Of a stretch of DNA of 64,000 bases, positions 40,523 to 49,926 are shown piece after piece. The notes beneath the pieces were generated by a model. The model saw only the letters and a list, made by a program, of their open reading frames with translations, had not been told where the DNA came from and ran no database searches. Made by a program: the position numbers and the translations under genes. This stretch comes from Butyricicoccus_A sp963601915 (GTDB lineage: Bacteria > Bacillota > Clostridia > Oscillospirales > Butyricicoccaceae), in assembly GCA_963601915.1 (NCBI GenBank), contig CAVCGL010000002.1, positions 1 through 64,000 of the forward strand, given 5' to 3'. Position 1 is the first letter of the stretch; the number at the start of each line of letters is the position of its first letter.

Positions 40523-41224
40523 ATGGCGCTGTATACGATTGCAGACCTGCATTTGTCCGCCGGTGTCCAAAAGCCAATGGACATCTTCGGCGGCAAATGG
40601 CAGGGATACATGGAAAAGATCCAAAAGAACTGGCGGGCAGTCATCCGACCGGAAGATACCGTAGTGATTGGCGGAGATATTTCTTGGGGAATCAATCTCC
40701 AACAGAGCTTGCCGGACTTTCAGATTTTATCCGATTTGCCGGGAAAAAAGATCATCGGAAAGGGCAATCATGACCTCTGGTGGTGTACGGTAAAGAAGAT
40801 GAAACGATTTTTTGAAGAAAATCAGATAAAAAATATTGATTTCCTCTTTAATAATTGTTTCATTTATGATAATATTGGTATTTGTGGAACACGCGGTTGG
40901 TTTTACGAGGAAGATTTCAAGGAAAGCCACGATGAGAAGATCTTCCGGCGGGAGTTGCTCCGGCTGGAACATTCCTTTCAGGCCGCGCAAGCGCAGGGCG
41001 CAGAAGAGATTTACTGCTTCCTGCATTATCCGCCGATCTTCACGAGCTTTCGCTGTGGAGAGATTATTGACCTCATGCATCAGTATCAGGTCAAGCAGTG
41101 TATTTATGGGCATTTGCACTCAGACAGTCTGCGTTATGCCGTCACCGGCATCCATGAGGACATCAATTTTCGGCTGGTTTCCGGAGATTATATTGATTTT
41201 ATGCCTGTACTGCTAAAAAAATAG
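40523..41224 (+). CDS. Calcineurin-like metallophosphoesterase
   Basis: A 233-residue protein with the dimetal motifs IADLHLS (DxH), VIGGDISWG (GDxxx), GKGNHDLWW (GNHD), FLHYPPI and IYGHLHSD (GHxH). The substrate is unknown. It is probably co-transcribed with thrC (3-nt gap). Confidence 0.9.
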   Translation: MALYTIADLHLSAGVQKPMDIFGGKWQGYMEKIQKNWRAVIRPEDTVVIGGDISWGINLQQSLPDFQILSDLPGKKIIGKGNHDLWWCTVKKMKRFFEENQIKNIDFLFNNCFIYDNIGICGTRGWFYEEDFKESHDEKIFRRELLRLEHSFQAAQAQGAEEIYCFLHYPPIFTSFRCGEIIDLMHQYQVKQCIYGHLHSDSLRYAVTGIHEDINFRLVSGDYIDFMPVLLKK

Positions 41225-41253
41225 AAAAAATTGTAGCCAAAAAGCCAACTATC

Positions 41254-41262
41254 TGATAAAAT
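41254..41262 (+). promoter_or_regulatory. Extended -10 promoter of tig
   Basis: TGATAAAAT, 35 bp before the tig start; TTGTAG lies upstream at 41231 but with a 20-bp spacing. Confidence 0.45.
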
Positions 41263-41296
41263 AGATTGGACATATATTTAGGAGGAGTCATTTAAT

Positions 41297-42601
41297 ATGG
41301 AACTCAAAAATACCGAAAAGCTGGAGCACAGCCAGGTTAAGCTGACTGTTGCAGTATCTGCTGAAGAATTAGATAAGGCAAAGGAAGCTGCTTACAAGAA
41401 GAACAAGAATCAGTTTCAGATTCCGGGCTTCCGTAAGGGCAAGGCAACTCGTAAGGTAATCGAGCGCCTGTACGGCAAGGATTTCTTTGTAAACGATGCA
41501 ATCAACAACCTGTACCCGGAGATGTATCCGCAGGCTCTGGAAGCTGCTGGCATTGAGCCGGTTGGCCAGGGCGATGTAAAGATCGACGAGTCTCTGGAGA
41601 ACTTTGACAACGGTTTTGACTTTATCTTCACTGTACCGGTTTACCCGGAAGTTTCCGTTGGTGAGTACAAGGGCATCGGGGCTGAGCGCGCTGACGATTC
41701 CGTATCTGAGGACGACGTAAATGCTGAGCTGAACCGTTTGGCTGAGCGTGACGCTAGCACCGAGACCGCTGAGCGTCCGGCACAGAACGGCGACACCGTA
41801 GTTATCGACTTCGAGGGCTTTGTTGATGACGAAGCATTTGAAGGCGGCAAGGGCGAGGACTACAGCCTGAAGCTGGGTTCCGGCACCTTTATCCCGGGCT
41901 TTGAGGATCAGCTGGTTGGCAAGTCTGCTGGCGAGTCCTGCGACGTAAACGTTACCTTCCCGGAAGAGTATCAGGCTGCTGAGCTGGCAGGCAAGCCGGC
42001 TGTATTCAAGTGCACCGTAAAGTCTGTTCAGGAGACCATCCTGCCGGAGATCGACGACGAGTTCGCAAAGGACGTTTCCGAGTTTGAGACTCTGGAAGAG
42101 CTGAAGCAGGACACCGAGAAGAAGATCGCAGAGTCCAAGAAGAATGCTGCTGACCGCAACTTCGAGGAGAAGATTCTGGACAAGGTTCTGGAGACCCTGG
42201 AAGCTGATATTCCGGAAGCAATGTTCGAGGCACAGCTGGACAACGTGATGCAGGACTACGGCTACCGCATCCAGTCTCAGGGCATCTCCCTGGAGGACTA
42301 TGTAAAGCAGATGGGCATGGATATGGCATCCTTCCGCAACATCTTCCGCGATCAGGCTGAGCGTCAGGTAAAGGTTCAGCTGGCTCTGAAGAAGATCTCC
42401 GAGCTGGAGAACATCGAGCCGTCTGAGGACGAGATCGAGGCTGAGTACAAGAGACTGGCAGAGTCCTATGGTCTGGAGGAAGATCAGGTTAAGAAGTACG
42501 TTCCGGTTGATTCTGTAAAGTCTGACCTGACCACCCAGAAGACTCTCGATATGCTGAAGGAGAACGCTGTAGCAGTAGCTCCGGCAGCTGACGCAGAGTA
42601 A
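41297..42601 (+). CDS. tig: Trigger factor
   Basis: A 434-residue ribosome-associated chaperone and prolyl isomerase. The ribosome-binding tail has QIPGFRKGKATRKVIERLYG, the central FKBP domain NGDTVVIDFEGFVDDEAFEG and LGSGTFIPGFEDQLVG. A long helical C-terminal chaperone domain follows. It starts behind AGGAGGAGTCATTTAAT. It heads the tig-clpP-clpX-lon group. Codon use is strongly biased (CTG, AAG, GTA), as in a highly expressed gene. Confidence 0.97.
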   Translation: MELKNTEKLEHSQVKLTVAVSAEELDKAKEAAYKKNKNQFQIPGFRKGKATRKVIERLYGKDFFVNDAINNLYPEMYPQALEAAGIEPVGQGDVKIDESLENFDNGFDFIFTVPVYPEVSVGEYKGIGAERADDSVSEDDVNAELNRLAERDASTETAERPAQNGDTVVIDFEGFVDDEAFEGGKGEDYSLKLGSGTFIPGFEDQLVGKSAGESCDVNVTFPEEYQAAELAGKPAVFKCTVKSVQETILPEIDDEFAKDVSEFETLEELKQDTEKKIAESKKNAADRNFEEKILDKVLETLEADIPEAMFEAQLDNVMQDYGYRIQSQGISLEDYVKQMGMDMASFRNIFRDQAERQVKVQLALKKISELENIEPSEDEIEAEYKRLAESYGLEEDQVKKYVPVDSVKSDLTTQKTLDMLKENAVAVAPAADAE

Positions 42602-42660
42602 GAGAAATTTCAAATCCCCTCCGGCGTTACATACCCCCGAAAGGGAAGGAGGAATATTTT

Positions 42661-43251
42661 ATGAGTTTAGTCCCTTATGTAGTAGAGCAGACCAATCGCG
42701 GTGAACGCTCTTATGACATTTTTTCTCGACTGCTCAATGACCGCATTATCATGCTTTCCGAGGATGTCAACGATACAACCGCTTCGCTCATTGTAGCACA
42801 GCTGCTGTATCTGGAAGCACAGGATCCGGATAAGGACATTCAGTTCTACATCAACTCTCCTGGCGGTTCCATCACATCCGGTATGGCAATCTATGATACC
42901 ATGCAGTACATCAAGTGCGATGTATCCACGATTTGTATCGGCATGGCGGCGTCTATGGGCGCGTTCCTGCTGTCTTCCGGCACCAAGGGCAAGCGTTTTG
43001 CTCTGCCGAACAGCGAGATCATGATTCATCAGCCGCTGATTGGCGGAAATGGTCTGTCGGGTCAGGCGACTGACATCAAGATCCATACGGATCATCTGGT
43101 TCGCACCAGAAATAAGCTGAACGAAATCCTTGCAAAGAACACGGGCAAGTCCATCGAAGAAATTGCTCGTGACACCGAGCGTGATAACTTCATGTATGCG
43201 GAGCAGGCAAAGGAATACGGCCTGATTGACGAGGTTATGGTTCACAGATAA
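42661..43251 (+). CDS. clpP: ATP-dependent Clp protease proteolytic subunit
   Basis: A 196-residue serine protease. Catalytic Ser lies in CIGMAASMGAFLLSSG, His in SEIMIHQPLIGG, and Asp in DTERDNFM. It forms a double heptamer with ClpX, encoded next. A good site (AAGGGAAGGAGGAATATTTT) precedes the ATG. Confidence 0.97.
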   Translation: MSLVPYVVEQTNRGERSYDIFSRLLNDRIIMLSEDVNDTTASLIVAQLLYLEAQDPDKDIQFYINSPGGSITSGMAIYDTMQYIKCDVSTICIGMAASMGAFLLSSGTKGKRFALPNSEIMIHQPLIGGNGLSGQATDIKIHTDHLVRTRNKLNEILAKNTGKSIEEIARDTERDNFMYAEQAKEYGLIDEVMVHR

Positions 43252-43261
43252 AAAGAACGCG

Positions 43262-43300
43262 ATCACCGGAATGGCTGGAACGTGCAGTCGTTCCGGTGAT
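43262..43300 (+). other. Hairpin between clpP and clpX
   Basis: ATCACCGGAA (43262-43271) pairs with TTCCGGTGAT (43291-43300), 19-nt loop, no T tract. It may set processing or the clpP:clpX ratio. Confidence 0.45.
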
Positions 43301-43353
43301 TCGACATTATCATCCCTACCTCGCGGCAGGGATTGGAAAATTCGAGGTGTATT

Positions 43354-44622
43354 ATGGCACGAAACGATGATAAGCACGAGATTCGCTGCTCGTTTTGCGG
43401 AAAGCCCCAGTCCAGTGTGCATAAGCTGATTGCAGGCCCAAACGTCTATATCTGCAATGAATGCATCGAGATCTGCCAGAGTATTCTGGATGAAGAATTC
43501 GGATATGAGGAAGATACGCCAACGGCTTCTGTTATGAAGGCTGAAACGGGTCCGGAAAAGCTTCCGACACCGCGTGAGCTGAAGGAAACGCTCGATCAGT
43601 ATGTCATTGGACAGGATCGCGCGAAGATTGCGCTGAGTGTTGCAGTATATAATCACTACAAGCGTATTTTCAAAGGCTCGGATGATGGCGTAGAGCTTCA
43701 GAAGAGCAATATTCTCCTCGTCGGCCCGTCTGGCTCCGGCAAGACCTTGCTGGCACAGACCCTGGCTAAGACGCTGGAGGTTCCGTTTGCGATTGCAGAT
43801 GCGACGACATTGACAGAAGCTGGCTATGTTGGCGAAGATGTAGAGAATATTCTGCTGCGTCTGATTCAGGCAGCGGATTTTGATGTAGAGCGTGCCCAGC
43901 GCGGCATCATCTATGTCGATGAAATTGATAAAATCGCACGTAAGAGTGAAAATGCCTCCATTACTCGTGATGTAAGCGGTGAGGGCGTTCAGCAGGCACT
44001 GCTGAAGATGCTCGAAGGCACAGTTGCCAATGTTCCGCCGCAGGGCGGCCGCAAGCATCCGCATCAGGAGTTTATTCAGATTGATACGACCAATATCCTG
44101 TTCATCTGCGGCGGCGCATTCAATGGTCTGGAGAAGATTGTTGAAAACCGCACCACAAAGAGCAGCATGGGATTTGGTGCGCAGATCAAGTCTAATACAG
44201 AAAAAGACATCGGTACGATTCTCCGCGATTTGGAACCGCATGATTTGATGAAATTCGGCTTGATTCCGGAGTTGATTGGCCGTCTGCCGGCGCTGGTATC
44301 GCTGGATTCTCTGGATCGAGAAGCGCTGATTCGTATCCTCAAGGAGCCGAAGAATGCGCTGGTCAAGCAGTACGAAAAGCTGTTTGATATGGACGGCGTC
44401 AAGCTGACCTTTGATGATGCAGCACTGGAGCGTGTGGCAGATATTGCGTTGGAGCGCAAGACAGGTGCCCGCGGCCTGCGCGGCGTCATGGAAGATGCCA
44501 TGACGGATATTATGTTTACCATCCCGTCGGATGACAACATTGAGTCTGTGCGCATCACCAAGGATGTCATTGACAAGAAGGGCAAGCCGGAAATCACGCT
44601 GAAGTCGCAGAAAACCGCTTGA
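43354..44622 (+). CDS. clpX: ATP-dependent Clp protease ATP-binding subunit ClpX
   Basis: A 422-residue AAA+ unfoldase. It has the N-terminal zinc-binding domain (CSFCGKPQSSVHKLIAGPNV, CNEC), Walker A GPSGSGKTLLAQ, Walker B GIIYVDEIDKIA, the pore and sensor regions, and the IGR-type ClpP-docking loop GFGAQI. ATG 43354 follows GAGGTGTATT. Confidence 0.97.
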   Translation: MARNDDKHEIRCSFCGKPQSSVHKLIAGPNVYICNECIEICQSILDEEFGYEEDTPTASVMKAETGPEKLPTPRELKETLDQYVIGQDRAKIALSVAVYNHYKRIFKGSDDGVELQKSNILLVGPSGSGKTLLAQTLAKTLEVPFAIADATTLTEAGYVGEDVENILLRLIQAADFDVERAQRGIIYVDEIDKIARKSENASITRDVSGEGVQQALLKMLEGTVANVPPQGGRKHPHQEFIQIDTTNILFICGGAFNGLEKIVENRTTKSSMGFGAQIKSNTEKDIGTILRDLEPHDLMKFGLIPELIGRLPALVSLDSLDREALIRILKEPKNALVKQYEKLFDMDGVKLTFDDAALERVADIALERKTGARGLRGVMEDAMTDIMFTIPSDDNIESVRITKDVIDKKGKPEITLKSQKTA

Positions 44623-44640
44623 CAGAAGAGGTGAAATCGC

Positions 44641-44970
44641 GTGAATGAATTTACTGAAAATCCGTATATCATTCGGAGCTTGTATATTCTTCCAGATGAA
44701 GAGCCGGTTGTGAAGTATCTCAACGGCACGGAAGCACAGATGGAAGAACTGGTACACGGCAAGATTGCGTCGGCAGGTATCGAGGAAGGCGTTTGTGTGA
44801 TTCACAATGCGCTGAGCGAGCTGCTGAAAATGACGGAAAATCGCGTCATTGATGGAACGCAGTTTTACGGCCCGATGATTGTGGTGTCTTTCGACAATGT
44901 TGGAAATATCATTTCTCTGACAGAGGATGATGCAGAATATTTTGCGGAGCAGTTTGCCCTGCAAAAATAA
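44641..44970 (+). CDS. Conserved hypothetical protein between clpX and lon
   Basis: A 109-residue protein with a GTG start behind AGAGGTGAAATCGC. The sequence VKYLNGTEAQMEELVHGKIA and VIDGTQFYGPMIVVSFDNVG resembles DUF3846-type proteins, but the match is by eye only. It is acidic and predicted alpha/beta. It follows clpX by 18 nt and ends at a strong terminator, so it is the last gene of the clp unit. Confidence 0.6.
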   Translation: MNEFTENPYIIRSLYILPDEEPVVKYLNGTEAQMEELVHGKIASAGIEEGVCVIHNALSELLKMTENRVIDGTQFYGPMIVVSFDNVGNIISLTEDDAEYFAEQFALQK

Positions 44971-44983
44971 TGCTTTGCATGTT

Positions 44984-45025
44984 ACAGCCTACAGACCTGC
45001 TTTTGGCATCTGTAGGCTGTTTTTG
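44984..45025 (+). terminator. Terminator before lon
   Basis: A 12-bp stem ACAGCCTACAGA/TCTGTAGGCTGT with TTTTTG after it. The 260 bases that follow hold only the lon promoter and leader. Confidence 0.92.
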
Positions 45026-45143
45026 TATGCAAATTCCTCCTAAAATAGTATAATATGAAAAAATACACCAAATTGCACGGATAAATGCGGAGAAACAATG
45101 GTATATTTAGGCGTTTTCTCCATATATCAGATTTCTCTGAGAC

Positions 45144-45172
45144 TTGAAAAGCCGGATAAAATACTATATAAT
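45144..45172 (+). promoter_or_regulatory. Promoter of lon
   Basis: TTGAAA (45144-45149), 17-bp spacer, TATAAT (45167-45172). A ~105-nt leader precedes lon. No CtsR- or HrcA-type repeat is visible. Confidence 0.8.
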
Positions 45173-45284
45173 TTTAAGAAGTATGAAATATTGAAGTACA
45201 GTTTGTTCATTTGGACAATAGGGAGACTGTACGCAGCGCTGGGAACTCTATCCCTGCCGCGCTGCCGGGAGGAGGTAAGATCAA

Positions 45285-47744
45285 ATGTCCCAGATCGAAG
45301 AAGTGGTAAATGATACCAGCGTTGCGTCGGAAGTGCTGCCGGTGCTGCCACTGCGCGGATTGGTAGCCTTTCCGGAAATGCTGATTCATTTTGATGTCGG
45401 TCGTTTGATTTCCATGAAGGCGCTGGAGCAGTCCATGCGAGACAATCAGCGTCTATTTCTGACAGCACAGCGTGATATTCGCACGGATGCGCCGACGACA
45501 GATGATTTGTTTGTCGTGGGTACGGTGTGCACAGTCAAGCAGATTCTGCGCCTGCCGGGCGATAACATTCGCGTATTGGTGGAGGGCTCGTACCGTGCCG
45601 GTGTGGAAGAATTTTCTAAAGAAGATGACGGCTGCATGTTCGCCCGCGTGTTCCGTATGGATACCAACCCGGGACGAGTAGCAGAACGCCGCAAAGAAGC
45701 ATTGGTACGCACCTTACAGGATCGGTTTGAAGAATATGCCGGACTCGCACAGCAGGTGACCAATGACGTTGTCATGACGGTGTTGGACGGCGGCGAACCG
45801 GGCTATCTGGCGGATTATGTCGCACAAAATGCGCCGCTGGCATTTGAGACCAAGCAGGAGCTATTGGAAGAGCTGCACGATGTGCGTCGTTTGGAGCGAG
45901 TTGTTCGTGTGCTCGGTCATGAAATTGAAATTCTTCAGATTGAGAACTCGATTCAAGATAAATTAAAAGAACAAATTGACAAAAATCAGAAGGAATATTA
46001 CCTGCGCGAACAGCTCAAGATCATTCAGACAGAACTGGGCGATCAGGATCTCGGAGAAGAGGTCGAAGAGTACCGCGAAAAAATTCGAGCACTGCATTTG
46101 GATGAAGCGGCAGAGAGCAAACTGCTCAAGGAAGCGGGACGACTGGAAAAAATGCAGCCGATGTCCGCAGAGAGCGGCGTCATCCGTACATATCTGGATA
46201 CATGCTTGGAGCTTCCGTGGAATACCCAAACTTCGGAGCACGTCAATTTAAAGCAGGCACGCAAGGTGCTTGACCGCGATCATTACGGCTTGGACAAGGT
46301 AAAAGATCGCATTATGGAATTTTTGGCAGTTAAGTCTCTGGCACCGCAGCTCAAGGGACAGGTTCTGTGCTTGGTTGGCCCTCCGGGCGTCGGCAAGACC
46401 TCGATTGTCCGTTCTGTTGCAGAAGCCATGAACCGTAAGTACGCGCGCATGTCGCTCGGCGGTGTGCGGGACGAAGCGGATATTCGCGGTCATCGAAAGA
46501 CATATATCGGTGCAATGCCGGGACGCATTATGACTGCGCTGACGCAGGCTGGCAGCAAAAATGCTCTGATTTTGATGGATGAAATCGACAAGATGGGCGC
46601 AGATTCCCGCGGCGATCCGGCAGCAGCTCTGCTGGAAGTGCTGGATGCGGAACAGAACAATGCCTTCCGCGATCATTATATTGAGTTGCCGTTTGACTTG
46701 TCCGACGTATTGTTTATCACAACAGCAAATACACTGGATACCATTCCGCGTCCGCTGCTCGACCGTATGGAAATCATCGAGCTGTCCAGCTATACCGAAC
46801 AGGAAAAAGCCGAAATTGCCATGCGGCATCTGCTGCCAAAGCAGTTGGAGCATCACGGACTGAAAAAGTCTAATTTGACGCTGAGCCGTGACACGATGAT
46901 ATATCTCATTGATGCATATACGAGAGAGGCTGGCGTGCGCCGCTTGGAACAGCAGATTGCAAAGGTTTGCCGCAAAGCTGCGAAAATTATTGCAGAGGAT
47001 CAGCAAGAGCACCCGGACCGCAAGACACGCAAGCGTGTGACAGTCAATCGCTCCAATATGGAGAGCTTTTTGGGAACGCCGCGATACAAGCGCGATAACG
47101 TCACCAAGAAGGATGAGATTGGTGTCGTCAATGGTCTGGCTTGGACATCGGTTGGCGGTGAAATGCTGCAAGTAGAAGTCAATGCCGTGCCGGGCACAGG
47201 TAAACTGGAAATTACCGGTAATCTGGGCAAGGTTATGACGGAATCGGCAAAGGCAGCGGTAACGTATGTGCGTTCCGCGGCAGAAAAGCTGGGTATCGAC
47301 CCGATGTTCTATAAAGAGAAAGATATTCACATTCATTTTCCGGAGGCGGCAATTCCGAAGGATGGCCCGTCGGCAGGTGTGACCATGACAACGGCAATCG
47401 CATCGGCGCTGTCTGATATTCCGGTGCGTCACGATGTTGCGATGACCGGCGAGGTCACTCTGCGCGGCCGTGTGATGCCAATCGGCGGACTAAAAGAAAA
47501 AACCATGGCAGCCTATCGCTCGGGAATGAAGACCGTCATTGTTCCGGCGGAAAATGAGCCGGATTTACAGGATATTGACCCGATTGTGCGTGAAAATGTG
47601 GAATTTGTCATCGCAGAAACGATGGATACCGTGCTGCAGACAGCACTTCGCCGCCCAGTCAAGGGTGAAAAAGCGGAGGTGTCCGTTGTGACAGATCCGG
47701 CACAGTCAGGGAAAACAGGTGCGAGACAAGGAGAATTATGCTGA
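45285..47744 (+). CDS. lon: ATP-dependent Lon protease
   Basis: An 819-residue protein. The N-terminal LON domain (LPVLPLRGLVAFPEMLIHFD) is followed by a coiled coil and a AAA+ module with Walker A GPPGVGKTSIVRSVAEAMNR, Walker B ALILMDEIDKMG and the HRKTYIGAMPGRI region. The serine protease domain has catalytic Ser in KDGPSAGVTM and Lys in GGLKEKTMAAYRSG. It degrades damaged and regulatory proteins. The start follows GGGAGGAGGTAAGATCAA, and it overlaps engB by 7 nt. Confidence 0.97.
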   Translation: MSQIEEVVNDTSVASEVLPVLPLRGLVAFPEMLIHFDVGRLISMKALEQSMRDNQRLFLTAQRDIRTDAPTTDDLFVVGTVCTVKQILRLPGDNIRVLVEGSYRAGVEEFSKEDDGCMFARVFRMDTNPGRVAERRKEALVRTLQDRFEEYAGLAQQVTNDVVMTVLDGGEPGYLADYVAQNAPLAFETKQELLEELHDVRRLERVVRVLGHEIEILQIENSIQDKLKEQIDKNQKEYYLREQLKIIQTELGDQDLGEEVEEYREKIRALHLDEAAESKLLKEAGRLEKMQPMSAESGVIRTYLDTCLELPWNTQTSEHVNLKQARKVLDRDHYGLDKVKDRIMEFLAVKSLAPQLKGQVLCLVGPPGVGKTSIVRSVAEAMNRKYARMSLGGVRDEADIRGHRKTYIGAMPGRIMTALTQAGSKNALILMDEIDKMGADSRGDPAAALLEVLDAEQNNAFRDHYIELPFDLSDVLFITTANTLDTIPRPLLDRMEIIELSSYTEQEKAEIAMRHLLPKQLEHHGLKKSNLTLSRDTMIYLIDAYTREAGVRRLEQQIAKVCRKAAKIIAEDQQEHPDRKTRKRVTVNRSNMESFLGTPRYKRDNVTKKDEIGVVNGLAWTSVGGEMLQVEVNAVPGTGKLEITGNLGKVMTESAKAAVTYVRSAAEKLGIDPMFYKEKDIHIHFPEAAIPKDGPSAGVTMTTAIASALSDIPVRHDVAMTGEVTLRGRVMPIGGLKEKTMAAYRSGMKTVIVPAENEPDLQDIDPIVRENVEFVIAETMDTVLQTALRRPVKGEKAEVSVVTDPAQSGKTGARQGELC

Positions 47745-48334
47745 ACTTACATTTGGTAGAATTTGTGCGGTCTGCTGTCAAAACAGCAGATTTCCCAAAG
47801 GATAACCTGCCGCAGATTGCCTTTGCAGGCAAATCCAATGTCGGCAAATCCTCGACGATTAACCGCTTGCTCAATCGCAAAAACTTTGCCCGCGTCGGTA
47901 ACGCGCCGGGAAAAACCATTCATATCAATTTCTTTGAAATTGATAAAAAAGTGTATTTTGTCGATCTGCCTGGTTATGGCTATGCAAAGGTCTCAAAGAA
48001 GGAGCGCGACCGTTGGGGAAAGCTCATGGACGAGTACTTTGCGAGCGATGATACGCTGACGCTGGGCTTCCAGATTGTAGATATTCGGCATAAGCCGACA
48101 GCGGACGATGTCACGATGGCAAATTGGTTCTTGCAGACCGGCGTGCCGTTTGCCATTATTGCCAACAAGTTGGATAAAATTAAAAAGAGCCAGCTGGAGA
48201 GCAGCTTACAGACCATTCGCACCACGCTGCATCTTCCAGAAGATGTGCCGGTTATTCCGTTTTCCGCAGAAAAGGGAAATGGCAAGGATGAAGTTCTTGC
48301 GCTGATTCTGGAACATATTCATGAAGAAAAATAA
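47738..48334 (+). CDS. engB: Ribosome biogenesis GTP-binding protein (EngB/YsxC)
   Basis: A 198-residue GTPase with G1 AGKSNVGKSSTIN, G2 region GNAPGKTIHINFFE, G3 FVDLPGYGYAKVSK, G4 IANKLDK. It assists 50S assembly. Pairing lon-engB is typical of Firmicutes. The usual KTQ at the G2 region is KTI here. Confidence 0.95.
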   Translation: MLNLHLVEFVRSAVKTADFPKDNLPQIAFAGKSNVGKSSTINRLLNRKNFARVGNAPGKTIHINFFEIDKKVYFVDLPGYGYAKVSKKERDRWGKLMDEYFASDDTLTLGFQIVDIRHKPTADDVTMANWFLQTGVPFAIIANKLDKIKKSQLESSLQTIRTTLHLPEDVPVIPFSAEKGNGKDEVLALILEHIHEEK

Positions 48335-48385
48335 TATATTCTTCCTGTATGGGGAGATATAGATAGAAAAGGATGATTCAGACCA

Positions 48386-49666
48386 ATGAACGAAAAGAAA
48401 CCATTTATCACCAAGGAGCAGGCAGAAGCAATTGTCAAGGAGTATCCGACTCCGCTGCATCTGTACGATGAAAAGGGTATCCGTGAGAATGCACGCAAGC
48501 TGTATGATGCATTTTCTTGGAATAAGGGATTCCGGGAGTATTTTGCGGTAAAGGCAACGCCGACACCGAAGATTTTGCAGATTCTGAAGGAAGAGGGCTG
48601 CGGCACTGACTGCTCTTCTCTGACAGAGCTGATGATGAGCGATGCCTGCGGTTTCAAGGGCAAGGAGATTATGTTCTCCTCTAACGATACACCGGCAGAG
48701 GAGTTTGTACTGGCAGACAAGCTGGGCGCTACCATCAATCTGGATGATATTACCCATATTCCGTTCCTTGAGGATGCCATTGGTCACATTCCGGAGCGCA
48801 TTTGCTGCCGTTTTAATCCGGGCGGTGTGTTCCAGCTGGGCGGCTCGAAAGAAGGCTTCCAGGTTATGGATAATCCGGGCGACGCGAAGTATGGCATGAC
48901 TCGCGAGCAGATCTCCGAAGCATATAAAATCCTCAAGCAGAAGGGTGCGAAGGAGTTCGGCATTCATGCATTCCTCGCTTCCAACACGATTTCCAACGAG
49001 TATTATCCGGCTCTGGCACGCATTCTGTTTAAGCTGGCTGTTGAGCTGAAGGAAGAAACCGGCGCGCATATTACCTTTATCAACCTGTCCGGCGGTGTAG
49101 GTATCCCGTATCGTCCGGAGCAGAATGTCAATGACATCAAAGTTATCGGTGAAGGCGTGCGCAAGGCATACGAGGAGATCCTCGTACCGGCTGGCATGGA
49201 CGATGTGTCGCTGTATACGGAGCTGGGTCGTTATATGCTTGGCCCATATGGCTGCCTGCTGACTCGTGCCATTCATGAGAAGAACACATATAAGAATTAC
49301 ATCGGTGTAGATGCCTGCGCGGCAAACCTGATGCGTCCGGCAATCTATGGCGCATATCATCACATCACGGTGCTGGGCAAGGAAAATGCTCCGTGCGATC
49401 ATACCTATGATGTCACCGGCTCTCTGTGTGAGAACTGTGATAAGTTTGCGGTTGACCGTCAGCTGCCGAAGATTGATATGGGCGATCTGCTCGTCATCCA
49501 TGATACCGGTGCGCATGGCTTCTCCATGGGCTATAATTACAATGGTCGTCTGCGCTCCGCAGAGGTGCTGTACCGTGAAGACGGTACCACAGAGCTGATG
49601 CGCCGTGCAGAGACACCGGCTGATTACTTCGCAACGTTAGACGTTACCGGCCTGTTTAACAAGTAA
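48386..49666 (+). CDS. lysA: Diaminopimelate decarboxylase
   Basis: A 426-residue fold-III PLP enzyme, the last step of lysine synthesis. The PLP lysine is in REYFAVKATPTPKIL, the glycine loop is LSGGVGIPYRPEQN, and the substrate-side Cys region is DVTGSLCENCDKFA with HDTGAHGFSMGYNYN. The start has AAAGGATGATTCAGACCA upstream. It is closed by a strong terminator. Confidence 0.95.
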   Translation: MNEKKPFITKEQAEAIVKEYPTPLHLYDEKGIRENARKLYDAFSWNKGFREYFAVKATPTPKILQILKEEGCGTDCSSLTELMMSDACGFKGKEIMFSSNDTPAEEFVLADKLGATINLDDITHIPFLEDAIGHIPERICCRFNPGGVFQLGGSKEGFQVMDNPGDAKYGMTREQISEAYKILKQKGAKEFGIHAFLASNTISNEYYPALARILFKLAVELKEETGAHITFINLSGGVGIPYRPEQNVNDIKVIGEGVRKAYEEILVPAGMDDVSLYTELGRYMLGPYGCLLTRAIHEKNTYKNYIGVDACAANLMRPAIYGAYHHITVLGKENAPCDHTYDVTGSLCENCDKFAVDRQLPKIDMGDLLVIHDTGAHGFSMGYNYNGRLRSAEVLYREDGTTELMRRAETPADYFATLDVTGLFNK

Positions 49667-49688
49667 TATCGTCGAAAGTTTATCTCGC

Positions 49689-49730
49689 GCCCCAGATGAT
49701 GCATACAATGTATCATCTGGGGCATTTTTT
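49689..49730 (+). terminator. Terminator after lysA
   Basis: GCCCCAGATGAT/ATCATCTGGGGC, 12-bp stem, then ATTTTTT. Confidence 0.92.
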
Positions 49731-49820
49731 GCATGCGACGCACAATTGTTAAATCTATGTAAGATTTGTAAATGTGACGTATCATTTATGTAAAAAAATC
49801 GTGCAATTTTTAACATGGAG

Positions 49821-49829
49821 TGTTATAAT
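49821..49829 (+). promoter_or_regulatory. Promoter of the Na/Pi symporter gene
   Basis: TGTTATAAT extended -10, ~98 bp before the start; no clear -35. Confidence 0.5.
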
Positions 49830-49926
49830 AAATTTTGAAAGCTGCAGAAATCTGTCTGTCGAAAAAATGCGAAGAGTGGCGGCAGACTGCTTTCTAAGGC
49901 GAAACAACTCGAAATGAGGAGACTAT

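Noticed and set aside
41369..42613. A 414-codon minus-strand frame opposite tig
   Set aside because: A shadow of the biased tig codons, with Leu/Val-rich low-complexity sequence.
42667..44964. A 765-codon open frame on the minus strand
   Set aside because: It lies wholly opposite clpP, clpX and the next gene, which have clear motifs; the open frame is a by-product of their codon bias.
45098..45313. 71-codon plus-strand frame before lon
   Set aside because: It overlaps the lon promoter, leader and start, with no site of its own.
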